In this document: piece by piece, positions 40,210 through 49,312 of the stretch
Layout of the letters: each line of letters opens with the position of its first letter
Numbering within the stretch: position 1 is the first letter of the stretch
NCBI RefSeq assembly: GCF_023639785.1
Contig: NZ_CP098325.1
Span: 3,658,001-3,722,000 of the forward strand
Source of the DNA: Leclercia adecarboxylata
GTDB lineage: Bacteria; Pseudomonadota; Gammaproteobacteria; Enterobacterales; Enterobacteriaceae
Length of the DNA stretch: 64,000 nucleotides
Direction of reading: 5' to 3'
Translations under genes and position numbers: made by a program
Notes under the pieces: generated by a model
Databases searched by the model: none
What the model was told of the DNA's origin: nothing
The model's input: the letters and a program-made list of their open reading frames with translations, nothing else

Positions 40210-41208
40210 ATGAAAAAGGTCATCAGCGCATTAGGATTGCTGATCGCGACAGCCGGTTCTGCCTTTGCGACCACATACCCTCTGACGATTGAGAACTGCG
40301 GGTATAAAGAAACCTTCACCAAAGCACCGGAACGCGTGGTCGCGCTGGGCCAGAACACGGTCGAAATTCTGCTGCTGCTGGGCCTGGAGGATAAGGTGAC
40401 CGCCAGCGCTTTCTGGCCGACCAAAGTGCTGCCTGAACTTGCTGAAAAGAACAAAAAAGTCAAAACGCTGACCGTCGAGATCCCGACGCTGGAATCTATC
40501 CTGGCGCAAAACCCGGACTTCGTTCCGGCCCAGTTGCCGCTGCTGCTGGGGCCAGAGAGTAAAGTCGCCAAACGCGAAGATCTCGCCACCGTAGGCGTGA
40601 ACAGCTATATGTCACCGGGCATGTGCGCCACCAAAAAAGACATTGGCGATATGTACGGCAGCCGCCAGAAGCTGTGGGACATGAGCTTCCTGTATAAAGA
40701 GATCGAAGATTTCGCCACAATCTTCAACGTCGAAGATCGCGGTCAGGCCCTGATTGCCGATTTTAAAAAGCGCGAAGCCGACCTGCGCGCTGAATTCAGC
40801 AAAAACAAAAAAGATCTGTCGTTCGTCTTCTGGTTCTCCAGCTCCTCCCCCTCCTCTGACGCCTACGTCGGCGGTAAAAACAGCGCCTCCGGGTTTATCG
40901 CCAACGTGCTGGGCGGCCATAACGCCATCACCTCCGAGACCGAATGGCCGACCGTGGGCTGGGAGAGCATTATCGCCGCCAACCCGGACGTGATCGTGGT
41001 CTCCAGCCTCGACCGCAACCGCTGGGCGCTGGATAACGCCGAGGAAAAAATTAAATTCCTGAAGAGCGATCCGGCCGTCAGCCAGCTGGATGCGGTGAAA
41101 AAAGGCCACATCGTGGTGATGGACGGCCAGGCCATGAACCCGACCATCCGCACAATTTACGGCGCGGAGCAGATTGCTGACCAGCTCAGAAAGATGGGAC
41201 TGAATTAA
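40210..41208 (+). CDS. Periplasmic binding protein of a siderophore/iron-type ABC importer
   Basis: The protein has 332 residues, with a signal peptide (about residues 1-21, ending GSAFA). The mature part is an FhuD/BtuF-type class III binding protein, with the typical (E)RVVALGQNTVEILLLLGL start near residue 40 and a long backbone helix in the middle. It would pick up a ferric siderophore, or another metal chelate or corrinoid, and feed the adjacent FecCD-type permease. Its stop overlaps the permease start (TAATG). Iron is favoured by the Fur-like site upstream; the exact ligand is unknown. Confidence 0.85.
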   Translation: MKKVISALGLLIATAGSAFATTYPLTIENCGYKETFTKAPERVVALGQNTVEILLLLGLEDKVTASAFWPTKVLPELAEKNKKVKTLTVEIPTLESILAQNPDFVPAQLPLLLGPESKVAKREDLATVGVNSYMSPGMCATKKDIGDMYGSRQKLWDMSFLYKEIEDFATIFNVEDRGQALIADFKKREADLRAEFSKNKKDLSFVFWFSSSSPSSDAYVGGKNSASGFIANVLGGHNAITSETEWPTVGWESIIAANPDVIVVSSLDRNRWALDNAEEKIKFLKSDPAVSQLDAVKKGHIVVMDGQAMNPTIRTIYGAEQIADQLRKMGLN

Positions 41209-42245
41209 TGACCGCAGTGGTTCAACAGACCCGACAAAGCTGGCTGCTGCCGGCGTCGGGTTTCCTGGCGGTGGTGGCGTTACTGCTGGTTATCGCCTTT
41301 GGCGTCAGCGTGGGGGAGTTATCGATCCCCCTGCAGAGCGTGGTTTACGCCATTACCAATAAAATGGGCTTAACCGCAGAGCCGCTCAATCGCATTTACG
41401 AGAGCGTGATCTGGGACTTTCGCCTGAGCCGGGCGCTGGTGGCGGCCTGCTGCGGCGCCGGTCTGGCTATCTGCGGCGCGGTGCTGCAAAGCCTGCTGAA
41501 GAACGCCCTCGCGGAGCCTTACGTGCTGGGCGTGTCAGCCGGGGCGTCAACCGGTGCGGTCTCCGTCGTAGTGCTGGGCATTGGCAGCGGCGCCGTGACC
41601 CTTTCCGCAGGTGCCTTTGCCGGGGCGTTTACCGCCTTCGCGTTTGTGGCTCTGCTCACCAACGGTGCCCGCGGTGGCAGCGAGCGCACGATTCTTGCCG
41701 GGGTCGCGGCTTCGCAGCTGTTTAACGCCATTACCGCCTGGACCGTCAGCACCTCGGCCAGCGCGCAGCAGGCGCGTGACGTGATGTTCTGGCTGTTGGG
41801 CAGTTTTAGCGGCGTGAGATGGCCGGAATTCCAGCTGGCGCTGGTTGCGGTGCTGGTGGGTCTGGCGATCTGTCTTTATTACGCCCGGGCGCTGGACGCC
41901 TTCACCTTTGGCGACGATGCCGCCGCCTCGCTGGGGATCGCCGTGCCCTGGGTACGCCTGATCCTGTTCATCGTCACCGCGTTAATGACGGCAACCATCG
42001 TCAGCATGGCAGGCTCCATTGGCTTTGTCGGCCTGGTAGTACCCCATATGATGCGCTTCTTCTTTGGTCCGTTACACCGCACGCTGCTTATCGCCAGCGC
42101 GCTGGCGGGCGCCATTCTGATGGTGCTGGCGGATATCGCCTCCCGCCTGCTGATCGCCCCGCAAAGCCTGCCGGTCGGCGTCGTTACCGCGCTGGTGGGG
42201 GTGCCATTCTTTGCCGTGATTATCTATCGTTCAAGGAATAAGTGA
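41208..42245 (+). CDS. FecCD-family ABC permease
   Basis: The protein has 345 residues and about ten hydrophobic helices. It has the FecCD signatures SRALVAACCGAGLAICGAVLQ near residue 66 and GFVGLVVPHMMR near 268. It forms the homodimeric inner-membrane channel of the importer. It overlaps both neighbours by one base (TAATG before, TGATG after), so the three ABC genes are tightly coupled. Confidence 0.9.
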   Translation: MTAVVQQTRQSWLLPASGFLAVVALLLVIAFGVSVGELSIPLQSVVYAITNKMGLTAEPLNRIYESVIWDFRLSRALVAACCGAGLAICGAVLQSLLKNALAEPYVLGVSAGASTGAVSVVVLGIGSGAVTLSAGAFAGAFTAFAFVALLTNGARGGSERTILAGVAASQLFNAITAWTVSTSASAQQARDVMFWLLGSFSGVRWPEFQLALVAVLVGLAICLYYARALDAFTFGDDAAASLGIAVPWVRLILFIVTALMTATIVSMAGSIGFVGLVVPHMMRFFFGPLHRTLLIASALAGAILMVLADIASRLLIAPQSLPVGVVTALVGVPFFAVIIYRSRNK

Positions 42246-43006
42246 TGAGCATCACTGCTGAAAATATCACCTGGAAGGTGGGTAAAAAGGTCATCGTTGA
42301 TAATGTCTCGCTGGCCGTATCCCAGGGGCAGACCGTCGGCCTGCTGGGGCCAAACGGCTCCGGCAAATCGTCGCTGCTGCGGATCCTGGCCGGCTTGCGC
42401 CGCCCCCATAGCGGCACCGTCGCGGTGGACGGCAAAAGCATCACCGGCATCCCTAAAAAGCAGCTCGCCCGTCGGATCGCTTTTGTGGAACAGCACGGCA
42501 TGACCGATGCCAACATGCGCGTGCGTGACGTGGTAAAACTGGGGCGTATTCCTCACCACTCCCCTTTCTCCGGCTGGACGGCGCAGGATGACGAAACGGT
42601 TACCCAGGCGCTGAAAACCGTGGATATGCTGCATCACAGCGAGCAGGGCTGGCTGAGTCTCTCGGGCGGTGAGCGTCAGCGGGTGCACATCGCCCGGGCG
42701 CTGGCGCAGATGCCGACCGAAATCCTGCTGGATGAACCCACCAACCACCTCGACATTCATCATCAGATGCAGCTGATGCAGTTGATCAGCCAGTTGCCGG
42801 TCACCAGCATCGTCGCCATTCACGATCTTAATCACGCCTCCATGTTCTGCGATGCGCTTATTGTCATGCAGAAGGGACGCGTGGTCGCCAGCGGCACGCC
42901 GCAGGCGATCCTTACCGAAGAGCTGCTGTGGGAGATTTTCCGGGTGAAAACCCGTATTGAGCTCTCCCCCGACCATGGCAAAAAACACATTCACTTCCTC
43001 GTCTGA
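42245..43006 (+). CDS. ABC importer ATPase (FepC/FhuC family)
   Basis: From the ATG at 42245 (AAGGA at 42233-42237) the protein has 253 residues; a GTG three bases earlier is possible. Walker A is GPNGSGKSS near residue 36, the signature LSGGERQR near 139, and Walker B ILLDEPTNHLD near 160. It powers the FecCD-type permease. The MFS gene follows after 13 bases. Confidence 0.92.
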   Translation: MSITAENITWKVGKKVIVDNVSLAVSQGQTVGLLGPNGSGKSSLLRILAGLRRPHSGTVAVDGKSITGIPKKQLARRIAFVEQHGMTDANMRVRDVVKLGRIPHHSPFSGWTAQDDETVTQALKTVDMLHHSEQGWLSLSGGERQRVHIARALAQMPTEILLDEPTNHLDIHHQMQLMQLISQLPVTSIVAIHDLNHASMFCDALIVMQKGRVVASGTPQAILTEELLWEIFRVKTRIELSPDHGKKHIHFLV

Positions 43007-43019
43007 GGCGAGGTAACAG

Positions 43020-44252
43020 GTGACATTAATTCGTCCCGCCACGCAACTCTGGCCGCCCGTTCTGCTGGGCAGCCAGTTTGTTTTCAACATCGGTTTTTAT
43101 GCCGTCGTCCCCTTCCTGGCGATCTTTTTACGTGACGATATGCTGCTTTCGGGCGGGCTTATCGGCCTGGTGCTCGGACTGCGCACCTTCTCGCAGCAGG
43201 GGATGTTTATCGTCGGCGGCGCCCTCTCCGACCGCTACGGTGCGCGCATCATTATTCTTTGCGGCTGTGTCGTGCGGGTGGTGGGCTATCTGCTGCTGGC
43301 CTTTGGTTATAGCCTGCCCGTCATTATCGCCGGGGCGTGCCTTACCGGAATTGGCGGCGCGCTGTTCTCCCCCTCCATCGAAGCGTTACTGGCAAAAGCC
43401 GGAACCCGCAGCGAGGCACAGGGCAAACGCAGCCGCGCCGAGTGGTTTGCCCTTTTTGCGGTGTGCGGCGAGCTGGGGGCGGTGCTTGGCCCGGTCGCGG
43501 GCGCCCTGCTCACGGGCCTGGGATTTCGCCAGGTGGCGCTGGCGGGTGCCGCGGTCTTTGTCGTGGCGCTGATTGTGCTGTTCTTCTGTCTGCCTGCAGG
43601 GACACATAAAAACCAGCCGCTGCACATCACGCCGTGGTGGACCACCTTTCGCCAGCCGCGGTTCGTGGCTTTTATCATCGCCTGGAGCAGCTGGTTGTTA
43701 AGCTATAACCAGCTCTATCTGGCGCTGCCGGTGGAGATCCAGCGCGCGGGCGGAAGCGAGAAAGATCTCGGCCCGCTGTTTATGCTGGCCTCCGGGCTGG
43801 TGATCCTCTTTCAGCTGCCGCTGGCGCGTTTTGCCCGGCGGGTGGGCGCGGTGCGGATCCTGCCTGTCGGATTTTTGCTTATCGCCGCCGCCTTTGTCAG
43901 CGTCGCGCTGTTTGCTGCCTCAGAGCCTGCGGCCGGGTTGTGGCGCCTGCTGCCTGCGGCCTGTTTCGTCACGCTGCTGACCACCGGTCAGATGCTGCTG
44001 GTCCCTGCGGGGAAAGATGTGGTGCCATGGTTTGCCAGCGAATTGACCCTGGGCGCGCACTATGGCGCGCTGGCCACCGCTGGCGGCTGTGCGGTACTGG
44101 CGGGAAATTTACTGCTTGGCGATCTGCTCGACCAGGCGCTGATCCCGTCCGTCGGGGCGATGTATCCGTGGCTGGTGCTGGCGGTGTTCCCGCTGTGCAG
44201 CGCCATCGCCATGGTGGTGATTTGCCGCCCGATGCACAGGCCACAAGCCTGA
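43020..44252 (+). CDS. MFS transporter in the iron-uptake cassette
   Basis: The 410-residue protein begins with GTG at 43020, chosen for GAGGT at 43011-43015, and has about 12 membrane helices. Loop 2-3 shows GGALSDRYGAR near residue 66. Clustering with a siderophore-type ABC importer suggests export of a siderophore or its breakdown product, as for EntS, but the sequence alone does not prove this. It is the last gene of the cassette and ends a few bases before the convergent ygbA. Confidence 0.82.
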   Translation: MTLIRPATQLWPPVLLGSQFVFNIGFYAVVPFLAIFLRDDMLLSGGLIGLVLGLRTFSQQGMFIVGGALSDRYGARIIILCGCVVRVVGYLLLAFGYSLPVIIAGACLTGIGGALFSPSIEALLAKAGTRSEAQGKRSRAEWFALFAVCGELGAVLGPVAGALLTGLGFRQVALAGAAVFVVALIVLFFCLPAGTHKNQPLHITPWWTTFRQPRFVAFIIAWSSWLLSYNQLYLALPVEIQRAGGSEKDLGPLFMLASGLVILFQLPLARFARRVGAVRILPVGFLLIAAAFVSVALFAASEPAAGLWRLLPAACFVTLLTTGQMLLVPAGKDVVPWFASELTLGAHYGALATAGGCAVLAGNLLLGDLLDQALIPSVGAMYPWLVLAVFPLCSAIAMVVICRPMHRPQA

Positions 44253-44256
44253 GGAG

Positions 44257-44601
44257 TTACTTTTTCGGGCGGTACTTTTCCGGTAGCTCAGGTACCGGGC
44301 GGCGGTCGTCGATCAGATGGCGCACGGTTAAAATCGGGTGACGCCACAGCATGCGCGGCCCCGCCCAGCGCATCACCTGTTTCATCTCTTCACGTTTAGC
44401 TGGCTGATAGCAGTGAACCGGACACTGCTTGCAGGCCGGTTTCTCTTCGCCAAAGACGCACTTATCCAGCCGCTTGTCGGCGTACGCGTTCAGCGCCGCG
44501 TAGTGCCCCGTTTCTTTCGACGCCTGCGGACACTGCTTTTCATACAGCGCGATCATCTTACGGATGGTCTCTTTCTCGCGTGCGATGCGTTTTCCTGACA
44601 T
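44257..44601 (-). CDS. ygbA: YgbA, nitrous-oxide-stimulated promoter family protein
   Basis: From the ATG at 44601 (MSGKRIAREKETIRKMI) the protein has 114 residues, close to E. coli YgbA; in-frame starts up to 44646 lack ribosome sites. Six cysteines include the cluster CVFGEEKPACKQCPVHCYQP, which could bind metal. In E. coli the gene is repressed by NsrR and induced by NO. Here it lies near mutS as in E. coli, but fhlA, its usual neighbour, is missing. Confidence 0.88.
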   Translation of the reverse strand: MSGKRIAREKETIRKMIALYEKQCPQASKETGHYAALNAYADKRLDKCVFGEEKPACKQCPVHCYQPAKREEMKQVMRWAGPRMLWRHPILTVRHLIDDRRPVPELPEKYRPKK

Positions 44602-44730
44602 AGCCTGATACCTGTGTAGAAGTTGCATGAATAATACGCCTTTCAAATCCGATCTTCAGCCCGATTTCATTTTTACATTCTATTTCCTGAAGACGCCTCG
44701 CAGTTATGCATTTGTCGCCAGCGCATTTTA

Positions 44731-44746
44731 CTGGCATTTTATACAG
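44731..44746 (+). promoter_or_regulatory. Candidate LexA (SOS) box upstream of the SymE-like gene
   Basis: CTGGCATTTTATACAG has the LexA form CTG(T/G)-N8-ACAG and resembles the known dinG box, which also has TGG in its left half. It is flanked by TA on the left. It lies 43 bases before the SymE-like start codon. E. coli symE is SOS-regulated, so the placement makes sense. Confidence 0.55.
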
Positions 44747-44789
44747 GTGTTTGTATCACCGGATCCTTGCCTGAGAAAAAGGAGTTTCT

Positions 44790-45020
44790 ATGTCAGATAT
44801 CTGTATTTCCCGATCCAGCCGTCAGCTCACCGTGGGCTATTTCAGAAAACGTCACGAAGATCGCAAAACCAAGATCCCGACGCGCTACAGCGTACACGCC
44901 GCGCTGAGCTTAAAGGGCGCCTGGCTCGAGGAAGCCGGTTTTACAACCCACTCCCGGGTACGGGTGCAGGTTGAACAGGGGAAATTAGTGATTGAACTGG
45001 TTACGGAAGAGGGCTCGTAA
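44790..45020 (+). CDS. SymE-like toxin
   Basis: The protein has 76 residues, with a strong ribosome site AAGGAG just before the ATG. It matches the SymE family core: RQLTVGY near residue 12, then ALSLKGAWLEEAGF near 38-51 and VRVQVEQGKLVIEL near 56-69. SymE has an AbrB-type fold and acts in E. coli as an SOS-induced RNA-cleaving or nucleoid-condensing toxin, held in check by the antisense RNA SymR. This copy is shorter than E. coli SymE (113 residues) and lacks its C-terminal extension. No convincing antisense promoter was found by eye. The gene lies between ygbA and mutS. Confidence 0.8.
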   Translation: MSDICISRSSRQLTVGYFRKRHEDRKTKIPTRYSVHAALSLKGAWLEEAGFTTHSRVRVQVEQGKLVIELVTEEGS

Positions 45021-45133
45021 AGTCACGACATTTTGCTGCGCCGGGTCTTTTTTTCATGCGACAATAGCGCCATTACACGACCCTGACGTCGCCTGAAACG
45101 CACTATTTTCAAAGAAATGGACATCATCATTCC

Positions 45134-47695
45134 ATGACCACAACTGATAATTTTGACGCCCATACCCCGATGATGCAGCAGTACCTGAAGCTGAAAGCTC
45201 AGCATCCGGAGATCCTGCTCTTTTACCGGATGGGCGACTTTTACGAGCTGTTTTATGACGATGCGAAACGCGCCTCGCAGCTGCTCGACATCTCCCTGAC
45301 CAAACGCGGGGCGTCGGCAGGTGAACCTATCCCGATGGCCGGTATTCCGCACCATGCGGTAGAGAACTACCTGGCGAAGCTGGTCAATCAGGGGGAATCG
45401 GTCGCCATCTGCGAACAGATTGGCGATCCGGCCACCTCAAAAGGCCCGGTCGAGCGCAAGGTGGTGCGCATCGTCACCCCTGGTACCATCAGCGATGAAG
45501 CGCTGTTGCAGGAGCGCCAGGATAACCTACTCGCCGCCATCTGGCAGGACAGCAAAGGCTTCGGGTACGCCACGCTGGATATCAGCTCCGGCCGTTTTCG
45601 CCTGAGCGAACCGGCCGACCGTGAAACCATGGCCGCCGAACTGCAGCGCACCAACCCTGCGGAACTGCTGTATGCCGAAGATTTTGCCGGGATGGGTCTG
45701 CTTGAAGGCCGTCGCGGCCTGCGTCGGCGTCCGCTGTGGGAGTTCGAAATCGACACCGCGCGCCAGCAGCTCAACCTGCAGTTTGGCACCCGCGACCTGA
45801 CCGGCTTTGGCGTTGAGAATGCGCCGCGCGGCCTTTGCGCTGCGGGCTGTTTGCTGCAGTACGTAAAAGATACCCAGCGCACCGCCCTGCCGCATATCCG
45901 CTCCATTACCATTGAGCGCCAGCAGGACAGCATCATTATGGATGCCGCCACCCGCCGCAATCTGGAGATCACCCAGAACCTGTCCGGCGGCGTGGAAAAC
46001 ACGCTGGCCTCGGTGCTCGACAGTACCGTCACCCCCATGGGCAGCCGCATGCTCAAACGCTGGCTGCACATGCCGGTGCGTGATACCGCCACGCTCACCG
46101 GGCGCCAGCAGACCATTGGCGCTCTGCAGGACAGGTACACCGAGCTGCAGCCGGTATTGCGCCAGGTGGGCGATCTTGAACGTATTCTGGCGCGGCTGGC
46201 GCTGCGCACCGCACGCCCGCGCGATTTAGCCCGCATGCGCCACGCCTTCCAGCAGCTGCCTGAACTGCGCGGCCAGCTGGCGGAGATCGACTGCGCTCCG
46301 GTGCAGAAACTGCGCGAGGCGATGGGTGAATTTAGCGAGCTTCGCGAGCTGCTGGAAAAGGCCATCATTGATGCCCCACCGGTCCTGGTTCGAGATGGTG
46401 GCGTTATCGCCCCAGGCTATAACGAAGAGCTGGACGAGTGGCGCGCGCTGGCCGACGGCGCGACGGATTATCTGGATAAACTGGAGATCCGCGAGCGTGA
46501 ACGGCTCGGGCTGGATACGCTGAAAGTGGGCTATAACGCGGTACATGGCTACTTCATTCAGATCAGCCGCGGCCAGAGCCACCTGGCGCCTATTCACTAT
46601 GTGCGCCGCCAGACGCTGAAAAATGCCGAGCGTTACATTATTCCTGAGCTGAAAGAGTACGAAGACAAGGTGCTTACCTCTAAGGGTAAAGCCCTGGCGC
46701 TGGAAAAACAGCTGTATGACGCCCTGTTCGATATACTGATGCCGCACCTCGCGGATCTACAACAGAGCGCCGCTGCGCTGGCTGAACTGGACGTGCTGGT
46801 TAACCTTGCGGAACGTGCTGAGACGTTGAACTACTGCTGCCCGACCTTTACCGATAAGCCTGGCGTACGTATTACCGAGGGGCGTCATCCGGTGGTCGAG
46901 CAGGTGCTGAACGAACCCTTCATCGCCAACCCGCTAAACCTGTCCCCGCAGCGCCGGATGCTGATCATTACCGGGCCGAACATGGGCGGTAAAAGTACCT
47001 ATATGCGCCAGACGGCGCTGATTGCGCTGCTGGCTTACATCGGCAGCTACGTTCCGGCGCAAAAGGTGGAGATCGGCCCTGTCGATCGCATCTTCACCCG
47101 CGTTGGCGCGGCGGACGATCTGGCGAGCGGGCGTTCCACCTTCATGGTAGAGATGACCGAAACCGCCAATATTCTGCACAACGCCACGGAATACAGCCTG
47201 GTGCTGATGGATGAGATTGGCCGTGGGACGTCCACCTATGACGGCCTCTCGCTGGCGTGGGCCTGTGCCGAAAGCCTGGCCAATAAGATTAAGGCGCTGA
47301 CCCTGTTTGCCACCCACTACTTCGAGCTGACGCAGCTGCCTGAGAAAATGGAGGGGGTGGCGAACGTTCATCTGGATGCGCTGGAGCATGGCGATACCAT
47401 CGCCTTTATGCACACCGTGCAGGATGGCGCGGCGAGCAAAAGTTACGGCCTGGCCGTGGCAGCGCTGGCGGGAGTGCCGAAAGAGGTGATCAAGCGTGCG
47501 CGCCAGAAGCTGCGCGAGCTGGAAAGCCTAGCGCCAAACGCGGCGGCCACCCAGGTGGACGGCACGCAGATGTCGCTGCTGGTGCCTGCAGAAGAGACCT
47601 CCCCGGCACTTGAAGCGCTGGAAAACCTCGATCCGGATTCTCTCACGCCGCGCCAGGCGCTGGAGTGGATCTATCGGTTAAAGAATCTGGTGTAG
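45134..47695 (+). CDS. mutS: MutS, DNA mismatch recognition ATPase
   Basis: The 853-residue protein has the E. coli length. The mismatch-binding Phe-x-Glu lies at [11 protein letters not shown] near residue 36. The ATPase domain has Walker [11 protein letters not shown] near 614, Walker [10 protein letters not shown] near 693 and the C-terminal dimerisation helices. It detects mismatches and recruits MutL. A REP pair follows immediately. Confidence 0.97.
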   Translation: MTTTDNFDAHTPMMQQYLKLKAQHPEILLFYRMGDFYELFYDDAKRASQLLDISLTKRGASAGEPIPMAGIPHHAVENYLAKLVNQGESVAICEQIGDPATSKGPVERKVVRIVTPGTISDEALLQERQDNLLAAIWQDSKGFGYATLDISSGRFRLSEPADRETMAAELQRTNPAELLYAEDFAGMGLLEGRRGLRRRPLWEFEIDTARQQLNLQFGTRDLTGFGVENAPRGLCAAGCLLQYVKDTQRTALPHIRSITIERQQDSIIMDAATRRNLEITQNLSGGVENTLASVLDSTVTPMGSRMLKRWLHMPVRDTATLTGRQQTIGALQDRYTELQPVLRQVGDLERILARLALRTARPRDLARMRHAFQQLPELRGQLAEIDCAPVQKLREAMGEFSELRELLEKAIIDAPPVLVRDGGVIAPGYNEELDEWRALADGATDYLDKLEIRERERLGLDTLKVGYNAVHGYFIQISRGQSHLAPIHYVRRQTLKNAERYIIPELKEYEDKVLTSKGKALALEKQLYDALFDILMPHLADLQQSAAALAELDVLVNLAERAETLNYCCPTFTDKPGVRITEGRHPVVEQVLNEPFIANPLNLSPQRRMLIITGPNMGGKSTYMRQTALIALLAYIGSYVPAQKVEIGPVDRIFTRVGAADDLASGRSTFMVEMTETANILHNATEYSLVLMDEIGRGTSTYDGLSLAWACAESLANKIKALTLFATHYFELTQLPEKMEGVANVHLDALEHGDTIAFMHTVQDGAASKSYGLAVAALAGVPKEVIKRARQKLRELESLAPNAAATQVDGTQMSLLVPAEETSPALEALENLDPDSLTPRQALEWIYRLKNLV

Positions 47696-47697
47696 TT

Positions 47698-47785
47698 CTC
47701 GCCCGGTGGCGCTGCGCTTACCGGGCCTACGGATCCGCCGACATCACACTTGCAGGCCGGGTAAGGCGTAGCCGCCACCCGGCTT
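47698..47785. repeat. REP pair after mutS
   Basis: GCCCGGTGGCGCTGCGCTTA… and …GCCGGGTAAGGCGTAGCCGC are two facing REP palindromes separated by about 20 bases. They lie in the 134-base gap before the NTF2-like gene. Confidence 0.85.
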
Positions 47786-47829
47786 TTTATCAGGTAGAGC
47801 GTCCACAGAATGAGATTAAAGGAGAAAAA

Positions 47830-48207
47830 ATGACCTGCTACGAAAATGAAATTATCGATGCCCACATCGCATTAGAAAACTGGTTAGGTCAGGGAGAAGG
47901 CGATCTTGCCGCCCTGCTCGCCCGTTTTCGTCAGGACTTCCTGATGATCGCTCCCAGCGGCGCGCACCTGGATTACCCCGCACTCGCGCGTTTCCTTGAA
48001 GAACAACGCGGCAGCCGTCCGGGTCTGAAAATTGTGATTGATGAATTAACGACATTACAGACCTGGGACAACGGCGCGGTGCTTCACTACCGTGAAACGC
48101 AGACCCGCCCGGATCAGCCGGTAAACGTGCGCTGGTCCAGTGCCGTTCTGCATCAGGAAAGTAACACCCTCACCTGGCGACTGCTACACGAAACCGCACA
48201 GCCCTGA
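47830..48207 (+). CDS. Small NTF2-like (DUF4440/SnoaL-type) protein
   Basis: The 125-residue cytoplasmic protein has a ribosome site GGAG before the ATG. Size and pattern (an N-terminal helix HIALENWLGQG, then strands including FLMIAPSG and VLHYRETQT, ending TWRLLHETA) fit the NTF2 fold of the DUF4440 family. No catalytic residues can be assigned. It stands alone between mutS and rpoS, an interval known to vary among enterobacteria, and ends at the shared rpoS terminator. Confidence 0.75.
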   Translation: MTCYENEIIDAHIALENWLGQGEGDLAALLARFRQDFLMIAPSGAHLDYPALARFLEEQRGSRPGLKIVIDELTTLQTWDNGAVLHYRETQTRPDQPVNVRWSSAVLHQESNTLTWRLLHETAQP

Positions 48208-48215
48208 AACAAAAG

Positions 48216-48246
48216 AAAAAGGCCAGTCTCTCGACTGGCCTTTTTT
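48216..48246. terminator. Bidirectional terminator between the NTF2-like gene and rpoS
   Basis: GGCCAGTC (48221-48228) and GACTGGCC (48233-48240) form an 8-bp stem flanked by A5 on the left and T6 on the right, so it serves both converging genes. Confidence 0.9.
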
Positions 48247-48259
48247 GACGAAAAGGTGC

Positions 48260-49252
48260 TTACTCGCGGAACAGCGCTTCGATATTCAGACCTTGTCCCT
48301 GCAGGATTTCACGCAGGCGACGCAGACCTTCTACCTGAATCTGACGAACACGTTCACGGGTCAGGCCGATTTCACGACCGACATCTTCCAGTGTTGCAGC
48401 TTCATACCCCAGCAGACCGAAACGACGTGCCAGCACTTCACGCTGTTTGGCGTTCAGTTCGAACAGCCATTTGACGATGCTCTGTTTCATATCATCGTCC
48501 TGCGTGGTGTCTTCCGGGCCGTTGTCTTTTTCATCGGCCAGGATGTCCAGCAGCGCTTTCTCGGAATCGCCACCCAGCGGGGTGTCGACAGAGGTAATAC
48601 GCTCATTGAGACGCAGCATACGGCTGACATCATCAACAGGTTTATCAAGCTGTTCGGCAATCTCTTCCGCGCTTGGCTCGTGGTCCAGCTTATGGGACAA
48701 CTCGCGTGCGGTACGCAGATAAACGTTCAACTCTTTCACAATGTGAATAGGCAGTCGAATCGTACGGGTCTGGTTCATGATTGCCCGTTCGATGGTCTGT
48801 CGGATCCACCAGGTCGCATAAGTTGAGAAACGGAACCCACGTTCTGGGTCAAATTTCTCTACTGCGCGGATCAGCCCCAGGTTGCCCTCTTCAATCAGAT
48901 CCAGCAGAGCCAGACCACGATTGCTGTAACGACGGGCAATCTTAACCACCAGACGCAGGTTACTTTCGATCATGCGACGACGTGAAGCCACATCACCACG
49001 TAATGCCCGGCGCGCGAAGTAAACTTCCTCTTCGGCTGTTAACAGTGGAGAGTATCCAATCTCCCCAAGGTAAAGCTGAGTCGCGTCCAGCACACGTTGA
49101 GTGGCCCCCTGCGATAACAGCTCTTCTTCAGCTAAATCGTTATCACTGGGTTCCTCTTCTACTAAGGCTTTTTCGTCAAAAGCCTCTGCTCCGTTCTCAT
49201 CAAACTCCGCGTCTTCATTTAAATCATGAACTTTCAGCGTATTCTGACTCAT
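48260..49252 (-). CDS. rpoS: RpoS, stationary-phase sigma factor
   Basis: The 330-residue sigma-70-family protein is full-length and uninterrupted. Region 2 includes [34 protein letters not shown], and region 4 ends [20 protein letters not shown]. It directs RNA polymerase to general stress genes. As in E. coli, nlpD lies upstream and the main promoter is expected inside nlpD, giving a long leader targeted by sRNAs. No common inactivating mutation is visible. Confidence 0.97.
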   Translation of the reverse strand: MSQNTLKVHDLNEDAEFDENGAEAFDEKALVEEEPSDNDLAEEELLSQGATQRVLDATQLYLGEIGYSPLLTAEEEVYFARRALRGDVASRRRMIESNLRLVVKIARRYSNRGLALLDLIEEGNLGLIRAVEKFDPERGFRFSTYATWWIRQTIERAIMNQTRTIRLPIHIVKELNVYLRTARELSHKLDHEPSAEEIAEQLDKPVDDVSRMLRLNERITSVDTPLGGDSEKALLDILADEKDNGPEDTTQDDDMKQSIVKWLFELNAKQREVLARRFGLLGYEAATLEDVGREIGLTRERVRQIQVEGLRRLREILQGQGLNIEALFRE

Positions 49253-49312
49253 AAAGGTGGCTCCTACCCGTGATCCCTGAGCGAGACAACCAAAGTGGTT
49301 TATCCCGCCAAA

